Assembly (NCBI GenBank): GCA_900545495.1
Contig: UQZJ01000003.1
Coordinates: forward strand, 1-64,000
From: an uncultured Eubacteriales bacterium
GTDB taxonomy: Bacteria > Bacillota > Clostridia > Oscillospirales > Oscillospiraceae
DNA: 64,000 bases
Direction of reading: 5' to 3'
Within the stretch, counting starts at the first letter, position 1. Each line of letters begins with the position of its first letter. Below are positions 32,497 to 41,180 of this stretch, piece by piece. The notes beneath the pieces were generated by a model. It saw nothing but the letters and a program-made list of their open reading frames with translations. It searched no databases and had not been told where the DNA came from. The translations under genes and the position numbers were made by a program.

Positions 32497-34749
32497 ATGC
32501 ATCTGCCGGAGCTTGTTTCTGATCTTGCCGTCATTCTGCTGACAGGCGGCGTGATCACGGTGATCTTCAAAAAGCTGAATCTGCCGCTGGTGCTGGGTTA
32601 CATACTGGCGGGATTCCTCATCGGCCCCTATATGCCGCTGTTCTTCTCCCTGGCTGACATCGAGGCGGTGTCCACTTGGAGCGAGATCGGCATCATCATC
32701 CTGATGTTCTGCCTCGGTCTGGAGTTCAACCTCCACAAGCTGGCCAGCGTAGGCGGCACGGCGATCATCACCGCGCTGGTGGAGGTCGGCGGTATGCTGG
32801 CCTTCGGCTTCGCCGTGGGACAGCTCATGGGCTGGGGTACGATGGACAGTGTGTTCCTGGGTGGTATGCTGTCCATGTCGTCCACCACCATCATCATCAA
32901 GGCCTTTGACGAGCTGAACGTCCGGAAGAAGGACTTTGCCCAGCTGGTGTTCGGCACGCTGGTGATGGAGGATATCGCGGGCATCTTCATGATGATCATC
33001 CTGTCCACCATCTCCGTCAGTAAGTCCATTTCCGGCGGGGCGCTGGCGCTCCAGCTGGGACTGCTGGTGCTGTATCTGGTGCTGTGGCTGGTGCTGGGCA
33101 TCTTCCTGCTGCCCACGCTGCTGAACAAGGCGTCCAAGCTGATGAGCGACGAGACGCTGCTCATTGTGTCATTGGGCATCTGCTTCGGCATGGTGCTGCT
33201 GGCGGATGCGCTGGGCTTTTCCTCGGCGCTGGGCGCGTTTCTGGCAGGCTCGCTGCTGGCAGGCACCGTCCACGCCGAGCGGGTGGAGCATCTGACCGCC
33301 GGCGTCAAGGACCTGTTCGGCGCGGTGTTCTTCATCTCCGTGGGTATGATGCTGAACCCCGGCGCTGTGGTGAAGTACGCCGTTCCCATCCTTATCCTGA
33401 CGCTGGTGACCATTGTGGGCAAGTTGATCTTCTCCTCGCTGGGTGTGCTGCTGTCGGGCCACACACTGCGGCAGGCCATCCACTGCGGCTGCGCGCTGGC
33501 GCAGATCGGCGAATTTGCGTTTATCATCGCCTCGCTGGGTCTGTCGCTGGGCGTGATCGCGGACTATATCTATCCCATCATCATCTCCGTATCCGTCATT
33601 ACCACGCTGACCACGCCGTTCTTTATCAAGAGCGCCGACAGCATCTGCAACGGCATCGAAAAGCTGCTGCCGGAAAAGCTGGTGCAGAAGCTGGACAGCT
33701 ATACGGACGCGGAGCAGGCGGCCAAGGAGCAGGACAGCGACTGGGCGGTATTCCTGCGCCGCTATATAAAGCGAACGGTGTTCTACGGCGTGCTGATGCT
33801 GGGCATCGTCAGTCTGGGCGATATGCTGCTGCTGCCGCTGCTGGAGAAGACGCTCTCCGCGGCGGCGTGGGTCAGCAAGGCGGTGACGCTGTGTGCCGTA
33901 TACCTGTGCATCGCCATGTTCGTCCGGCCTATGCTCGACGCCCATTCGCCCCAGTACACGGTGCTTTGGGCCAAGAAGCGCAGCTTCCGCCTGCCGCTGA
34001 TCGCGCTGAGTGTTATCCGTGTGCTGCTCATTGTGTTTATCGTGTTCCTGCCCATCCGCTCGGTGCTGGGTATCCATAGCCTGTGGATATTGCCGCTGCT
34101 GGCGGCAGCAGTGCTGGTGGCGGGGCATTTCGGCTGGTTCGCCTCGGCGTATCTGCTGGTGGAGACCCGGTTCCTCACCAACTTCAACGAGCGCCTTTTG
34201 CAGCAGTACGGCGACAGCAATGACGCCACATGGCTGGACGAGAAAATGTATGTAACGGAGCTGATCTGTCCGCCGGAGGAGGCGGGGAAGGACCTGCGTG
34301 CCTTGGGCTGGGGACGGCGCTACGGCGCGAATATCATCAAGATCGTCCGGGGGAAGAAGGAGTTTGATATCCCCTCCGGCGACATGGTGCTGAGTGAGGG
34401 CGACCGGCTGGCGGTCATCGGCGAAAAGGAGAATCTGGTGTCACTGCGGCTGTCCATCGGCGCTGACGCGGCGGAGGATATCCCCACGCTGCATACCTAT
34501 ATCGCCGGAGAGAAGGCATTGTATACCTACACGCTGGACGTGGCGAAGAACGACCATCTGGCGGGCAGCACCATCCGGGACAGCGGCCTGCGGGAGAATT
34601 ACGACTGCATGATCCTGGGCTTGCAGCGAAATCTGCTGCCCATCATCGGTCCGGATGTGAATTTTGTGATACAGCGCGGGGATCTGGTCTGGCTGCTTGG
34701 CTCCCACCGCATGGCGGAGAAGGCGCTGGACGATATGGAGGAAGCATAA
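32497..34749 (+). CDS. CPA2-type cation/proton antiporter with RCK_C domains
   Basis: 750 residues. About twelve membrane segments of the Na+/H+ exchanger (PF00999) fold occupy residues 1-385 (LGYILAGFLIGP, IGIIILMFCLGLEF, SMSSTTIIIKAF). A second hydrophobic block lies at 415-560, then a cytoplasmic tail with one or two RCK_C-like domains (EKMYVTELICPPEEAGKDLRALG; LSEGDRLAVIGEKENL; RGDLVWLLGS). Likely K+ or Na+/H+ exchange. RCK_C domains in Firmicutes often bind c-di-AMP, which is only inferred here. RBS GGGGGG six bases before ATG. Abuts tgt without a gap. Confidence 0.88.
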   Translation: MHLPELVSDLAVILLTGGVITVIFKKLNLPLVLGYILAGFLIGPYMPLFFSLADIEAVSTWSEIGIIILMFCLGLEFNLHKLASVGGTAIITALVEVGGMLAFGFAVGQLMGWGTMDSVFLGGMLSMSSTTIIIKAFDELNVRKKDFAQLVFGTLVMEDIAGIFMMIILSTISVSKSISGGALALQLGLLVLYLVLWLVLGIFLLPTLLNKASKLMSDETLLIVSLGICFGMVLLADALGFSSALGAFLAGSLLAGTVHAERVEHLTAGVKDLFGAVFFISVGMMLNPGAVVKYAVPILILTLVTIVGKLIFSSLGVLLSGHTLRQAIHCGCALAQIGEFAFIIASLGLSLGVIADYIYPIIISVSVITTLTTPFFIKSADSICNGIEKLLPEKLVQKLDSYTDAEQAAKEQDSDWAVFLRRYIKRTVFYGVLMLGIVSLGDMLLLPLLEKTLSAAAWVSKAVTLCAVYLCIAMFVRPMLDAHSPQYTVLWAKKRSFRLPLIALSVIRVLLIVFIVFLPIRSVLGIHSLWILPLLAAAVLVAGHFGWFASAYLLVETRFLTNFNERLLQQYGDSNDATWLDEKMYVTELICPPEEAGKDLRALGWGRRYGANIIKIVRGKKEFDIPSGDMVLSEGDRLAVIGEKENLVSLRLSIGADAAEDIPTLHTYIAGEKALYTYTLDVAKNDHLAGSTIRDSGLRENYDCMILGLQRNLLPIIGPDVNFVIQRGDLVWLLGSHRMAEKALDDMEEA

Positions 34750-35886
34750 ATGTTCAAAGTGATCAAGAAGCAGGGCAGAGCCCGGCGGGGCGTGTTCACC
34801 TGCGCCCACGGCGGCGAGGTACAGACGCCGGTTTTCATGAACGTAGGCACGCAGGCGGCCATCAAGGGCGGCGTCAGCGCGCTGGATCTGAAGGAGGAGC
34901 TCGGCACGCAGATCGAGCTGTCCAACACCTACCACCTGCACCTGCGGCCCGGCGATGACGTGGTACGTCAGCTGGGCGGCCTGCACAAGTTCATGCGCTG
35001 GGATGGCCCCATCCTTACGGATTCCGGCGGCTTTCAGGTGTTCTCGCTGGCGGGTCTGCGGAAGATCAGCGAGGAGGGCGTCACCTTCGCCAGCCATCTG
35101 GACGGACACCGTATCTTCATGGGGCCGGAGGAGAGCATGCGCATCCAGTCCAATCTGGGCTCCGATATTGCCATGGCGTTTGACGAGTGCGTGGAGAACC
35201 CCGCCGCCTACGACTACGCCAAGGCCAGCTGCGAGCGGACACTGCGCTGGCTGGAGCGGTGCAAGGCGGAGCATGACCGGCTCAACGCGCTGCCCGACAC
35301 CATCAACCCGCAGCAGATGCTGTTCGGCATCAATCAGGGCGCGACCTACGCCGACCTGCGCATCTGGCATATGCAGCAGATCGCCAAGATCGACTGCGAC
35401 GGCTTTGCCATCGGCGGTCTGGCGGTGGGTGAGCCGACAGAGGTGATGTACGAGATCATCGACGCGGTGGAGCCGTATATGCCGGCGGACAAGCCCCGCT
35501 ACCTCATGGGCGTGGGAACGCCCAGCAACATCATCGAGGGCGTGGCCCGGGGCGTGGATTTCTTCGACTGTGTGATGCCCGCCCGCAACGCCCGGCACGG
35601 CAAGCTGTTCACATGGAGCGGCACGCTGAACATTAAGAACGCCAAGTACAAGCTGGATGAGAGCCCCATTGATCCGGCGTGCGACTGCCCGGTGTGCCGG
35701 AATTTCAGCCGCGCCTACCTGCGGCACCTGTTCACGGCGGAGGAGATGCTGGCCATGCGTCTGGCGGTGATGCATAACCTGTATTTTTATAACAAGCTGA
35801 CCCAGCGCATCCGCGAAAGCCTCGACAACGGCAGCTTTGACGCCTTCCGGGAGGCATACAGCAAAAAACTGGCGGAACGTGTATAA
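34750..35886 (+). CDS. tgt: Queuine tRNA-ribosyltransferase
   Basis: Exchanges guanine-34 of GUN-anticodon tRNAs for preQ1. 378 residues. The nucleophile region and base-recognition motifs are present (TDSGGFQVFSL, FDECVENP, GGLAVGEP, YLMGVGTP, DFFDCVMPARNARHG). The zinc site CDCPVCRNFSRAYLRHL plus a downstream His is also present. ATG directly follows the antiporter stop, with GGAGG eight bases upstream. Confidence 0.96.
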   Translation: MFKVIKKQGRARRGVFTCAHGGEVQTPVFMNVGTQAAIKGGVSALDLKEELGTQIELSNTYHLHLRPGDDVVRQLGGLHKFMRWDGPILTDSGGFQVFSLAGLRKISEEGVTFASHLDGHRIFMGPEESMRIQSNLGSDIAMAFDECVENPAAYDYAKASCERTLRWLERCKAEHDRLNALPDTINPQQMLFGINQGATYADLRIWHMQQIAKIDCDGFAIGGLAVGEPTEVMYEIIDAVEPYMPADKPRYLMGVGTPSNIIEGVARGVDFFDCVMPARNARHGKLFTWSGTLNIKNAKYKLDESPIDPACDCPVCRNFSRAYLRHLFTAEEMLAMRLAVMHNLYFYNKLTQRIRESLDNGSFDAFREAYSKKLAERV

Positions 35887-35892
35887 AACCTC

Positions 35893-35921
35893 TTGCCAAA
35901 GCGTGTAGGGTTGGGTATAAT
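35893..35921 (+). promoter_or_regulatory. Promoter of yajC
   Basis: TTGCCA (35893-35898), a 17-base spacer and a consensus TATAAT (35916-35921). Confidence 0.8.
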
Positions 35922-35954
35922 AATAGCAATTTGTAAAAAAGGAGTAACGTTTCC

Positions 35955-36395
35955 ATGTTTGACATCGCATACGCAGCAACTGCCTCCGGTACCGCCTCCG
36001 GCGCCGGCATGGGTTCCACGATCATGATGATCGTTCTGATGATCGCCATCTTCTACTTCCTGATGATCCGTCCCGAGAACAAGCGGAAGAAGCAGGCTGA
36101 GGAGATGCGCAGCGCTCTGAAGAAGGGCGACTGGCTGACCACCATCGGCGGCGTGTATGGCCGCGTTGTCGCCATTACTGATCGCACCGTGGTCATCGAG
36201 ACCAGCGAGGATCGCGTCCGCGTGGAGTTCCTGAAGTCCGCCATTGGCCAGGTCGGCACGCTGGATCAGCAGGCCGCCGCCCAGCAGCGTCCCGCCAAGA
36301 AGGACAAGAAGGCTGCTGAGGAGAAGATCGAGGAGAAGCCCGCTGAGACCGAGACCAAGTCCGAGTCCGAGTCCGACAAGACGGACGCCCAGTAA
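35955..36395 (+). CDS. yajC: Preprotein translocase subunit YajC
   Basis: Accessory subunit of the SecDF translocase. 146 residues. One N-terminal membrane helix (STIMMIVLMIAIFYFLMIRPENKRKKQ) is followed by the conserved KKGDWLTTIGGVYGRVV soluble domain and a long, low-complexity acidic/basic tail (AKKDKKAAEEKIEEKPAETE) that is longer than usual. RBS AAAGGAG. tgt precedes it, as in many Firmicutes; secDF is not in the window. Confidence 0.93.
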   Translation: MFDIAYAATASGTASGAGMGSTIMMIVLMIAIFYFLMIRPENKRKKQAEEMRSALKKGDWLTTIGGVYGRVVAITDRTVVIETSEDRVRVEFLKSAIGQVGTLDQQAAAQQRPAKKDKKAAEEKIEEKPAETETKSESESDKTDAQ

Positions 36396-36408
36396 GTTCT
36401 CTGCATAG

Positions 36409-36461
36409 AAAAATACCTCCCCCGAATATGCTGTGAAAAAGCATTTGGGGGAGGTATTTTT
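36409..36461 (+). terminator. Terminator after yajC, overlapping the next gene's RBS
   Basis: Perfect 15-bp stem AAAAATACCTCCCCC (36409-36423) / GGGGGAGGTATTTTT (36447-36461), with an inner ATGCT/AGCAT helix, then T's. The 3' arm contains the Shine-Dalgarno GGGGGAGGT of the gene starting at 36464. Confidence 0.9.
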
Positions 36462-36463
36462 TT

Positions 36464-36898
36464 ATGTCTGTCAAGAAGCTGCTGGGCGCGGCGATGTGGC
36501 AGGGACTGCTGCTGGCGATGCTCACTTTACTTGCGTTGCTGGCGGTATCGTCGCTGATGCTGCAAAGAGGGCTGCTGCCGGAGAGCGCCGCGCCGTCTAT
36601 GGTCTGTGCCGCCTGCGCTGCGGCGGTATTTGCCGGCGGCCGCCGTGCCGTCAGAAGGGGGGAGGGCGGCCCGTTGCCGCAGGCGGCGGCTGTGGCGGTG
36701 TGTCTGTACGCCGCACTATGGCTTATTGCGCTGGGCGGTACGCCGCAGTTTTCCATCCACGGCCCTGCCGTGACGGCGTCGGTATTCGGTGGGGCACTGC
36801 TGGCCGGGCTGCTGGGTAAAAGGAAGGGAAAGCGTCAGGCGGGAAAGCGCCGCAAGGGGGAGAAGGGGCGGTCTGCCACCGGGAAAGGGCGGCGGTGA
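36464..36898 (+). CDS. TIGR04086-family membrane protein
   Basis: 144 residues with four membrane segments (GLLLAMLTLLALLAVSSLML; MVCAACAAAVFAGG; AVAVCLYAALWLIALGG; AVTASVFGGALLAGLLG) and a very basic tail rich in Lys, Arg and Gly. Size, topology and position beside yajC match the TIGR04086 family of unknown function. The only RBS is inside the preceding terminator stem. Confidence 0.78.
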   Translation: MSVKKLLGAAMWQGLLLAMLTLLALLAVSSLMLQRGLLPESAAPSMVCAACAAAVFAGGRRAVRRGEGGPLPQAAAVAVCLYAALWLIALGGTPQFSIHGPAVTASVFGGALLAGLLGKRKGKRQAGKRRKGEKGRSATGKGRR

Positions 36899-37159
36899 CA
36901 TAAAATAGAACATGGTTAAAATAACGAATTTGTTTTTTTCGCCCGGATTTCCTTGACGGGAAATGACGGCTGGTTTGCCGCACCGGACGGGAAACCAAAA
37001 GTCAATATGTTGTGCGCATTTTTCCGCGCTCCTGCCACATCTCGGAGTTTTCGGCAACTCTATGGCGACGAAAACGTCTGCGTTTATGCGGTTAACATAA
37101 TAATGTTTACATAACATTTTGACATAATTTACAAAAAACGTGTTTTTGCGCGAAATCGC
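36899..37159. other. Long intergenic region, AT-rich, no gene seen
   Basis: The gap before the spoIIM promoter. It contains two GACGGGAAA copies (near 36954 and 36985) and a short inverted repeat AATGTT/AACATT (near 37103-37120). A TTGACA near 37121 has no matching -10. No reading frame or recognisable riboswitch was seen. Confidence 0.5.
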
Positions 37160-37188
37160 TTGCAGATTTGTCGGATTTGCCATATAGT
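37160..37188 (+). promoter_or_regulatory. Candidate promoter of spoIIM-xerD
   Basis: TTGCAG (37160-37165), a 17-base spacer and TATAGT (37183-37188). A sporulation-type (sigma-E) promoter was looked for and not found convincingly. Confidence 0.55.
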
Positions 37189-37253
37189 ATTCAGTACGAA
37201 CAGATGCGGTCTATTTATATGGCTTGGCTCATAAAATTGGACGAGGTGAGCCG

Positions 37254-37856
37254 ATGAAGCCGTATAACAGACAGACGCGCCTGTCCGCACCGCCGGACAG
37301 AGGTCTTTTCATTTTATGTGGATGCTTTGCGCTGGGGATGTTGCTAGCGTATCCGATCCAACGCAGGGTCGGCGCGGAGGCGCTTACCCAACTGGGTACA
37401 TATGTCCAGGGCTATGCGCGGCTGGCGGAGGATCGCGTGCAGCAGCCTGCGTCCGTTCTCTCCGCGGCAGCGGCCTATCTTCGTTACCCGCTGCTGGCGC
37501 TTTTGTGCGGACTCAGCGGCGCCGGTGTTGTGCTGATCCCGCTGCTGTGCGGGGTACAGGGCTTTTTCCTGTCCTTCTCGGTCTGCTGCTTCGCCGCATC
37601 TCTGGGACGCGAGGGCGTCCTGCTGGCATTGGCGGCGCTGGGGCTGCGGTGTCTGTTCGTACTGCCGTGTATGCTGTATCTGTCGGGAGCCGGCTTTTCC
37701 CGCGCCTGTCGGTCGCTGGAGCGAGGACAGGCGGCCAAGGCCGCGATCAACTGGCGGATGCTGTTGTTTTGTGTGTTTGTGCTTCTTGCCGGTACGGTGG
37801 TGGAGTGCGCCATTGTACCGAAATTTTTCGCGCTTATTTTGGCGCGGATGTCTTAG
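37254..37856 (+). CDS. spoIIM: Stage II sporulation protein M
   Basis: SpoIIM anchors the SpoIID/SpoIIP peptidoglycan hydrolases at the engulfing septum. 200 residues, close to the ~210 of the B. subtilis protein, with about five membrane helices (LFILCGCFALGMLLAYPI; YPLLALLCGLSGAGVVLIPLLCG; GVLLALAALGLRCLFVLPCMLYLSG; LLFCVFVLLAGTVVECAI). It lies 18 bases upstream of xerD, the position spoIIM also occupies near ripX/xerD in Bacilli. GAGGTGAG precedes ATG 37254. Confidence 0.8.
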   Translation: MKPYNRQTRLSAPPDRGLFILCGCFALGMLLAYPIQRRVGAEALTQLGTYVQGYARLAEDRVQQPASVLSAAAAYLRYPLLALLCGLSGAGVVLIPLLCGVQGFFLSFSVCCFAASLGREGVLLALAALGLRCLFVLPCMLYLSGAGFSRACRSLERGQAAKAAINWRMLLFCVFVLLAGTVVECAIVPKFFALILARMS

Positions 37857-37874
37857 AGAAAGGGGTGAGGGAAT

Positions 37875-38759
37875 ATGACGGACTACATCGCGGCGTACCG
37901 CGAGTATCTGGCCGAGGAAAAGCAGGCGTCCGCCAACACCCTCAGCTCCTACATACGCGACCTGACCCAGTTCCAGAGCTGGCTCATCACCAACGATGCC
38001 GCCGATCTGCGGAAGGTGAAGAAGGATACCATCAACGAGTATCTGCTCCACATGAACCACAGCGGGAAGTCCCCCGCCACCGTGACGCGCTCCACCGCGT
38101 CCATCAAGTCGTTCTACACTTACATGGTGCAGATCGGCGCGGTCAAGACCAACCCCGCCAAGGCGGTGGTGGCCATGAAGGTGGAGCGCAAGTACCCGGA
38201 GATCCTGACCAACCGGGAGGTGGAGCTTTTTCTGGAGCAGCCCAAGTGCGTGGATGAAAAGGGCTTCCGTGACCACGCCATGCTGGAGCTGCTGTATGCT
38301 ACCGGCATCCGCGTGTCGGAGCTGATCGGTCTGAATGTCAACGACGTGAACCTGTCCGCCGGTTTTATCCGATGCCAGAGCAAGGGCAAGGAGCGCATCG
38401 TACCGCTGTACCCTGCCGCGGTGAAGGCGCTGGAGGACTATGTGAAGGATATCCGTCCCCGCATCGTGGCCGACGAGGAGGAGCAGGCACTGTTCGTCAA
38501 CATGAACGGCGAGCGCATGAGCCGTCAGGGGTTCTGGAAGATCATCAAATACTATCAGGAGAAGGCGGAGATCGACAAGGACATCACGCCCCACACGCTG
38601 CGCCACTCCTTTGCGGTGCATCTGTTGGAAAACGGCGCGGATCTCCGCTCCATTCAGGAGATGCTGGGACACGCCGATATCTCCTCCACCCAGATCTACA
38701 CCCATGTCATCAAAAAACAGCTGAAGGATGTCTACAACAAGGCGCATCCCCGCGCCTGA
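37875..38759 (+). CDS. xerD: Tyrosine recombinase XerD
   Basis: Chromosome-dimer resolution at dif with XerC. 294 residues. An N-terminal SAM-like core-binding domain (YREYLAEEKQASANTLSSYIRDL) precedes a catalytic domain with Arg in TGIRVSELIG, Lys in QSKGKERIVP, HTLRHSFAVHLL, LGHADISSTQIYTHV (nucleophile Tyr). RBS AGGGGTGAGGG. The second Xer-like gene of the window is at 54660. Confidence 0.93.
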   Translation: MTDYIAAYREYLAEEKQASANTLSSYIRDLTQFQSWLITNDAADLRKVKKDTINEYLLHMNHSGKSPATVTRSTASIKSFYTYMVQIGAVKTNPAKAVVAMKVERKYPEILTNREVELFLEQPKCVDEKGFRDHAMLELLYATGIRVSELIGLNVNDVNLSAGFIRCQSKGKERIVPLYPAAVKALEDYVKDIRPRIVADEEEQALFVNMNGERMSRQGFWKIIKYYQEKAEIDKDITPHTLRHSFAVHLLENGADLRSIQEMLGHADISSTQIYTHVIKKQLKDVYNKAHPRA

Positions 38760-38795
38760 GCATTTCCACGGCATCCTTCGCCGATATGCCGCTGC

Positions 38796-38824
38796 ACCGC
38801 CCGGTTTTCGCCGGGCGGTTTTTG
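38796..38824 (+). terminator. Terminator of spoIIM-xerD
   Basis: Stem ACCGCCCGG (38796-38804) / CCGGGCGGT (38811-38819) followed by TTTTT. Confidence 0.9.
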
Positions 38825-38853
38825 TTGCTATTTCACGGCGGCTTTGCTATAAT
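38825..38853 (+). promoter_or_regulatory. Promoter of ruvCAB
   Basis: TTGCTA (38825-38830), a 17-base spacer and TATAAT (38848-38853), starting right after the preceding terminator. Confidence 0.75.
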
Positions 38854-38884
38854 AGAACTAATGTTTAATAGGTGGAGGAACGTC

Positions 38885-39397
38885 ATGCGCATATTGGGTA
38901 TCGACCCCGGTGTAGCGATCGTTGGCTTCGGGTTGATCGAGTCGGAGCGCGGCGCCGTGCGGATGCTGCAATACGGCGCGGTCAATACATCGGCGGGCTT
39001 GCCGCTGGCCACCCGGCTGGTACAGATCGAGCAGGATCTCACCCAGCTTATCCAGCAGTTCAAGCCGGACGAGATCGCCATCGAGGAGCTTTTTTTCAGT
39101 AAGAATATCACCACCGGCATCGCCGTTGCCCACGGGCGCGGCGTCATCCTCTGCACGGCGGAGAAGCTGGGCGTGCCTATCTACGAGTACACCCCCATGC
39201 AGGTAAAGCAGGCGGTGGTGGGCTACGGTCTGGCGGAGAAAAAGCAGGTCATGGACATGACGCGCCGGCTTTTGCATCTGAACGCCGTGCCGCGGCCCGA
39301 CGACGCCGCCGACGCGCTGGCCATCGCCATCTGCCACGCCCGCAGCGCCACCAGTCTGCTGCGGCGCAAGGATCCCAACGTGAAGGAGACAGTCTGA
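38885..39397 (+). CDS. ruvC: Holliday junction endonuclease RuvC
   Basis: Resolves Holliday junctions with RuvAB. 170 residues. Four acidic active-site residues are visible: Asp in LGIDPG, Glu in IAIEELFF, and two Asp in RPDDAADALAIA. GGAGGAACGTC precedes ATG 38885. First gene of a complete ruvCAB operon. Confidence 0.96.
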   Translation: MRILGIDPGVAIVGFGLIESERGAVRMLQYGAVNTSAGLPLATRLVQIEQDLTQLIQQFKPDEIAIEELFFSKNITTGIAVAHGRGVILCTAEKLGVPIYEYTPMQVKQAVVGYGLAEKKQVMDMTRRLLHLNAVPRPDDAADALAIAICHARSATSLLRRKDPNVKETV

Positions 39398-39398
39398 T

Positions 39399-39998
39399 AT
39401 GTTCTACTATGTCAACGGCACCGTAACGGAGCTTGAGGCCGGACTGGCCGTGATCGACTGCGGCGGTGTGGGCTATGCCTGCGCCACCACCAACTATACA
39501 CTCTCCCAGCTGAAGAAGGGAGAGCGCGCCAAGCTCTACACCTACCTGAACGTCCGGGAGGACGCTATGGAGCTGTTCGGCTTTGCCAGTCAGAGCGAGC
39601 TGCGCAGCTTCAAGCTGCTTATCGGCGTGTCCGGCGTCGGTCCTAAGGCGGCGCTGTCCATCCTGTCCGCCACCACGCCGCAGCAGTTGGCCATGGCGGT
39701 GGTAATGGGCGACGAGAAAGCCCTGACCGCCGCGCAGGGCGTGGGCAAGAAGATCGCCCAGCGCATCATTCTGGAGCTGAAGGACAAGCTGGCAAAGGAG
39801 CAGGGCAGCTTTGACGCAGGCAGCGGCGCAGCGGCGGTGCTGCCCGTCCAGAGCAACAAGGCTGGTGAGGCCGCCGCCGCGCTGGCGGTGCTGGGGTACG
39901 GCAGTCAGGAGATCAGCGCCGCCCTGAAGGGTATCGACATGGAGGCGCTGCCGCTGGAGGAGATCATCCGCCAGTCGCTGAAAAAAATGGTAAAGTAG
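39399..39998 (+). CDS. ruvA: Holliday junction DNA helicase RuvA
   Basis: 199 residues: an N-terminal OB domain (MFYYVNGTVTELEAGLAVIDCGGVGYA), helix-hairpin-helix motifs (LIGVSGVGPKAALSIL; AAQGVGKKIAQRIILELK) and a C-terminal RuvB-binding domain (EAAAALAVLGYGSQEISAAL). It starts two bases after the ruvC stop. Confidence 0.96.
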   Translation: MFYYVNGTVTELEAGLAVIDCGGVGYACATTNYTLSQLKKGERAKLYTYLNVREDAMELFGFASQSELRSFKLLIGVSGVGPKAALSILSATTPQQLAMAVVMGDEKALTAAQGVGKKIAQRIILELKDKLAKEQGSFDAGSGAAAVLPVQSNKAGEAAAALAVLGYGSQEISAALKGIDMEALPLEEIIRQSLKKMVK

Positions 39999-40011
39999 GG
40001 GAGGGAATCGC

Positions 40012-41052
40012 ATGAGCATCGACTTTGGCGCGGACATCTATGAGGAGCCGCTGGTCGCCAAGACGTTTCTGAACGAGGACGCCGGCGAGACATCCCTCCG
40101 CCCCCGGACGCTGGCGGAGTACATCGGACAGGAGAAGGCCAAGCAGAATCTCTCCATCTTTATCGAGGCCGCCCGCCGCCGCACGGAATCACTGGATCAT
40201 GTGCTGCTCCACGGCCCTCCGGGTCTGGGCAAGACTACGCTGGCGGGCATCATCGCCCAGGAGATGGGCGTCAATATCCGCATTACCTCCGGCCCTGCCA
40301 TTGAAAAGCCCGGCGATCTGGCGGCGCTGCTGACCAATCTCAACGAAAACGACATCCTCTTTGTGGACGAGATCCACCGTCTGAACCGGTCGGTGGAGGA
40401 GATTTTGTACCCCGCCATGGAGGACTATGCCATCGACATCATCATCGGCAAGGGGCCCTCTGCTAACTCCATCCGTCTGGATCTGCCGCGCTTTACGCTG
40501 ATCGGCGCCACCACCCGCGCCGGCTCGCTGTCAGCCCCGCTGCGGGATCGCTTCGGCGTCACCCTGCGGCTGGAGCTGTACACGCCGGAGGAGCTGGCGA
40601 CTATCGTGAAGCGCAGCGCCGGTATCCTCAACGTGGAGATCGAGCCGGAGGGCGCTATGGAGATCGCCCGCCGCTCCCGCGGTACGCCCCGTATCGCCAA
40701 CCGGATGCTCCGCCGCGTCCGGGACTTTGCACAGGTGGTGGCAGACGGCGTGATCACCCGTCAGGTCGCCGATCAGGCGCTGCTGGCGCTGGAGGTAGAT
40801 CATCTGGGGCTGGATCAGGTGGACCGGCGTATGCTCCGCGCCATCATCGAAAACTATGGCGGCGGGCCGGTGGGCCTTGATACGCTGGCAGCCACCATCG
40901 GGGAGGAGTCCGTCACGTTGGAGGATGTGTACGAGCCATACCTGATGCAGATCGGCTTTTTGACGCGGACGCCCCGCGGTCGCTGCGTCACGCAGAGAGC
41001 CTATGAACACCTGCATATGGCGGGCTCGGAGCAGGTGCAGCTGGAGCTTTAA
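40012..41052 (+). CDS. ruvB: Holliday junction DNA helicase RuvB
   Basis: AAA+ motor for branch migration. 346 residues, with SLRPRTLAEYIGQEKAK, Walker A GPPGLGKTTLAGI, Walker B ILFVDEIHRLNR, sensor I IGATTRAGSLSAPLRDRFG and a C-terminal winged helix (QIGFLTRTPRGRCVTQRAYEHL). RBS GGGGAGGG. End of ruvCAB. Confidence 0.97.
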   Translation: MSIDFGADIYEEPLVAKTFLNEDAGETSLRPRTLAEYIGQEKAKQNLSIFIEAARRRTESLDHVLLHGPPGLGKTTLAGIIAQEMGVNIRITSGPAIEKPGDLAALLTNLNENDILFVDEIHRLNRSVEEILYPAMEDYAIDIIIGKGPSANSIRLDLPRFTLIGATTRAGSLSAPLRDRFGVTLRLELYTPEELATIVKRSAGILNVEIEPEGAMEIARRSRGTPRIANRMLRRVRDFAQVVADGVITRQVADQALLALEVDHLGLDQVDRRMLRAIIENYGGGPVGLDTLAATIGEESVTLEDVYEPYLMQIGFLTRTPRGRCVTQRAYEHLHMAGSEQVQLEL

Positions 41053-41145
41053 GCCACAAACCGTTAAAACGCACAATTCCGGCGCGGCAGAACGTTTTTT
41101 CTGCTGCCGAATTTGAGTTATTTTTGACAAATTTTCCACGATTGC

Positions 41146-41175
41146 TTGACAAATTCTTTTGTAAAAAGGTATAAT
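41146..41175 (+). promoter_or_regulatory. Promoter of the sigH-like gene
   Basis: Consensus TTGACA (41146-41151) and TATAAT (41170-41175) with an 18-base spacer. The predicted transcription start (about 41182) coincides with the first ATG (41181). TTGACAAATT is directly repeated at 41124-41133 and 41146-41155, a 22-base period. Confidence 0.82.
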
Positions 41176-41180
41176 GCATT

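Noticed and set aside
36899..37253. c-di-GMP or other riboswitch before spoIIM
   Set aside because: No known aptamer core could be matched; only short inverted repeats and AT-rich sequence.
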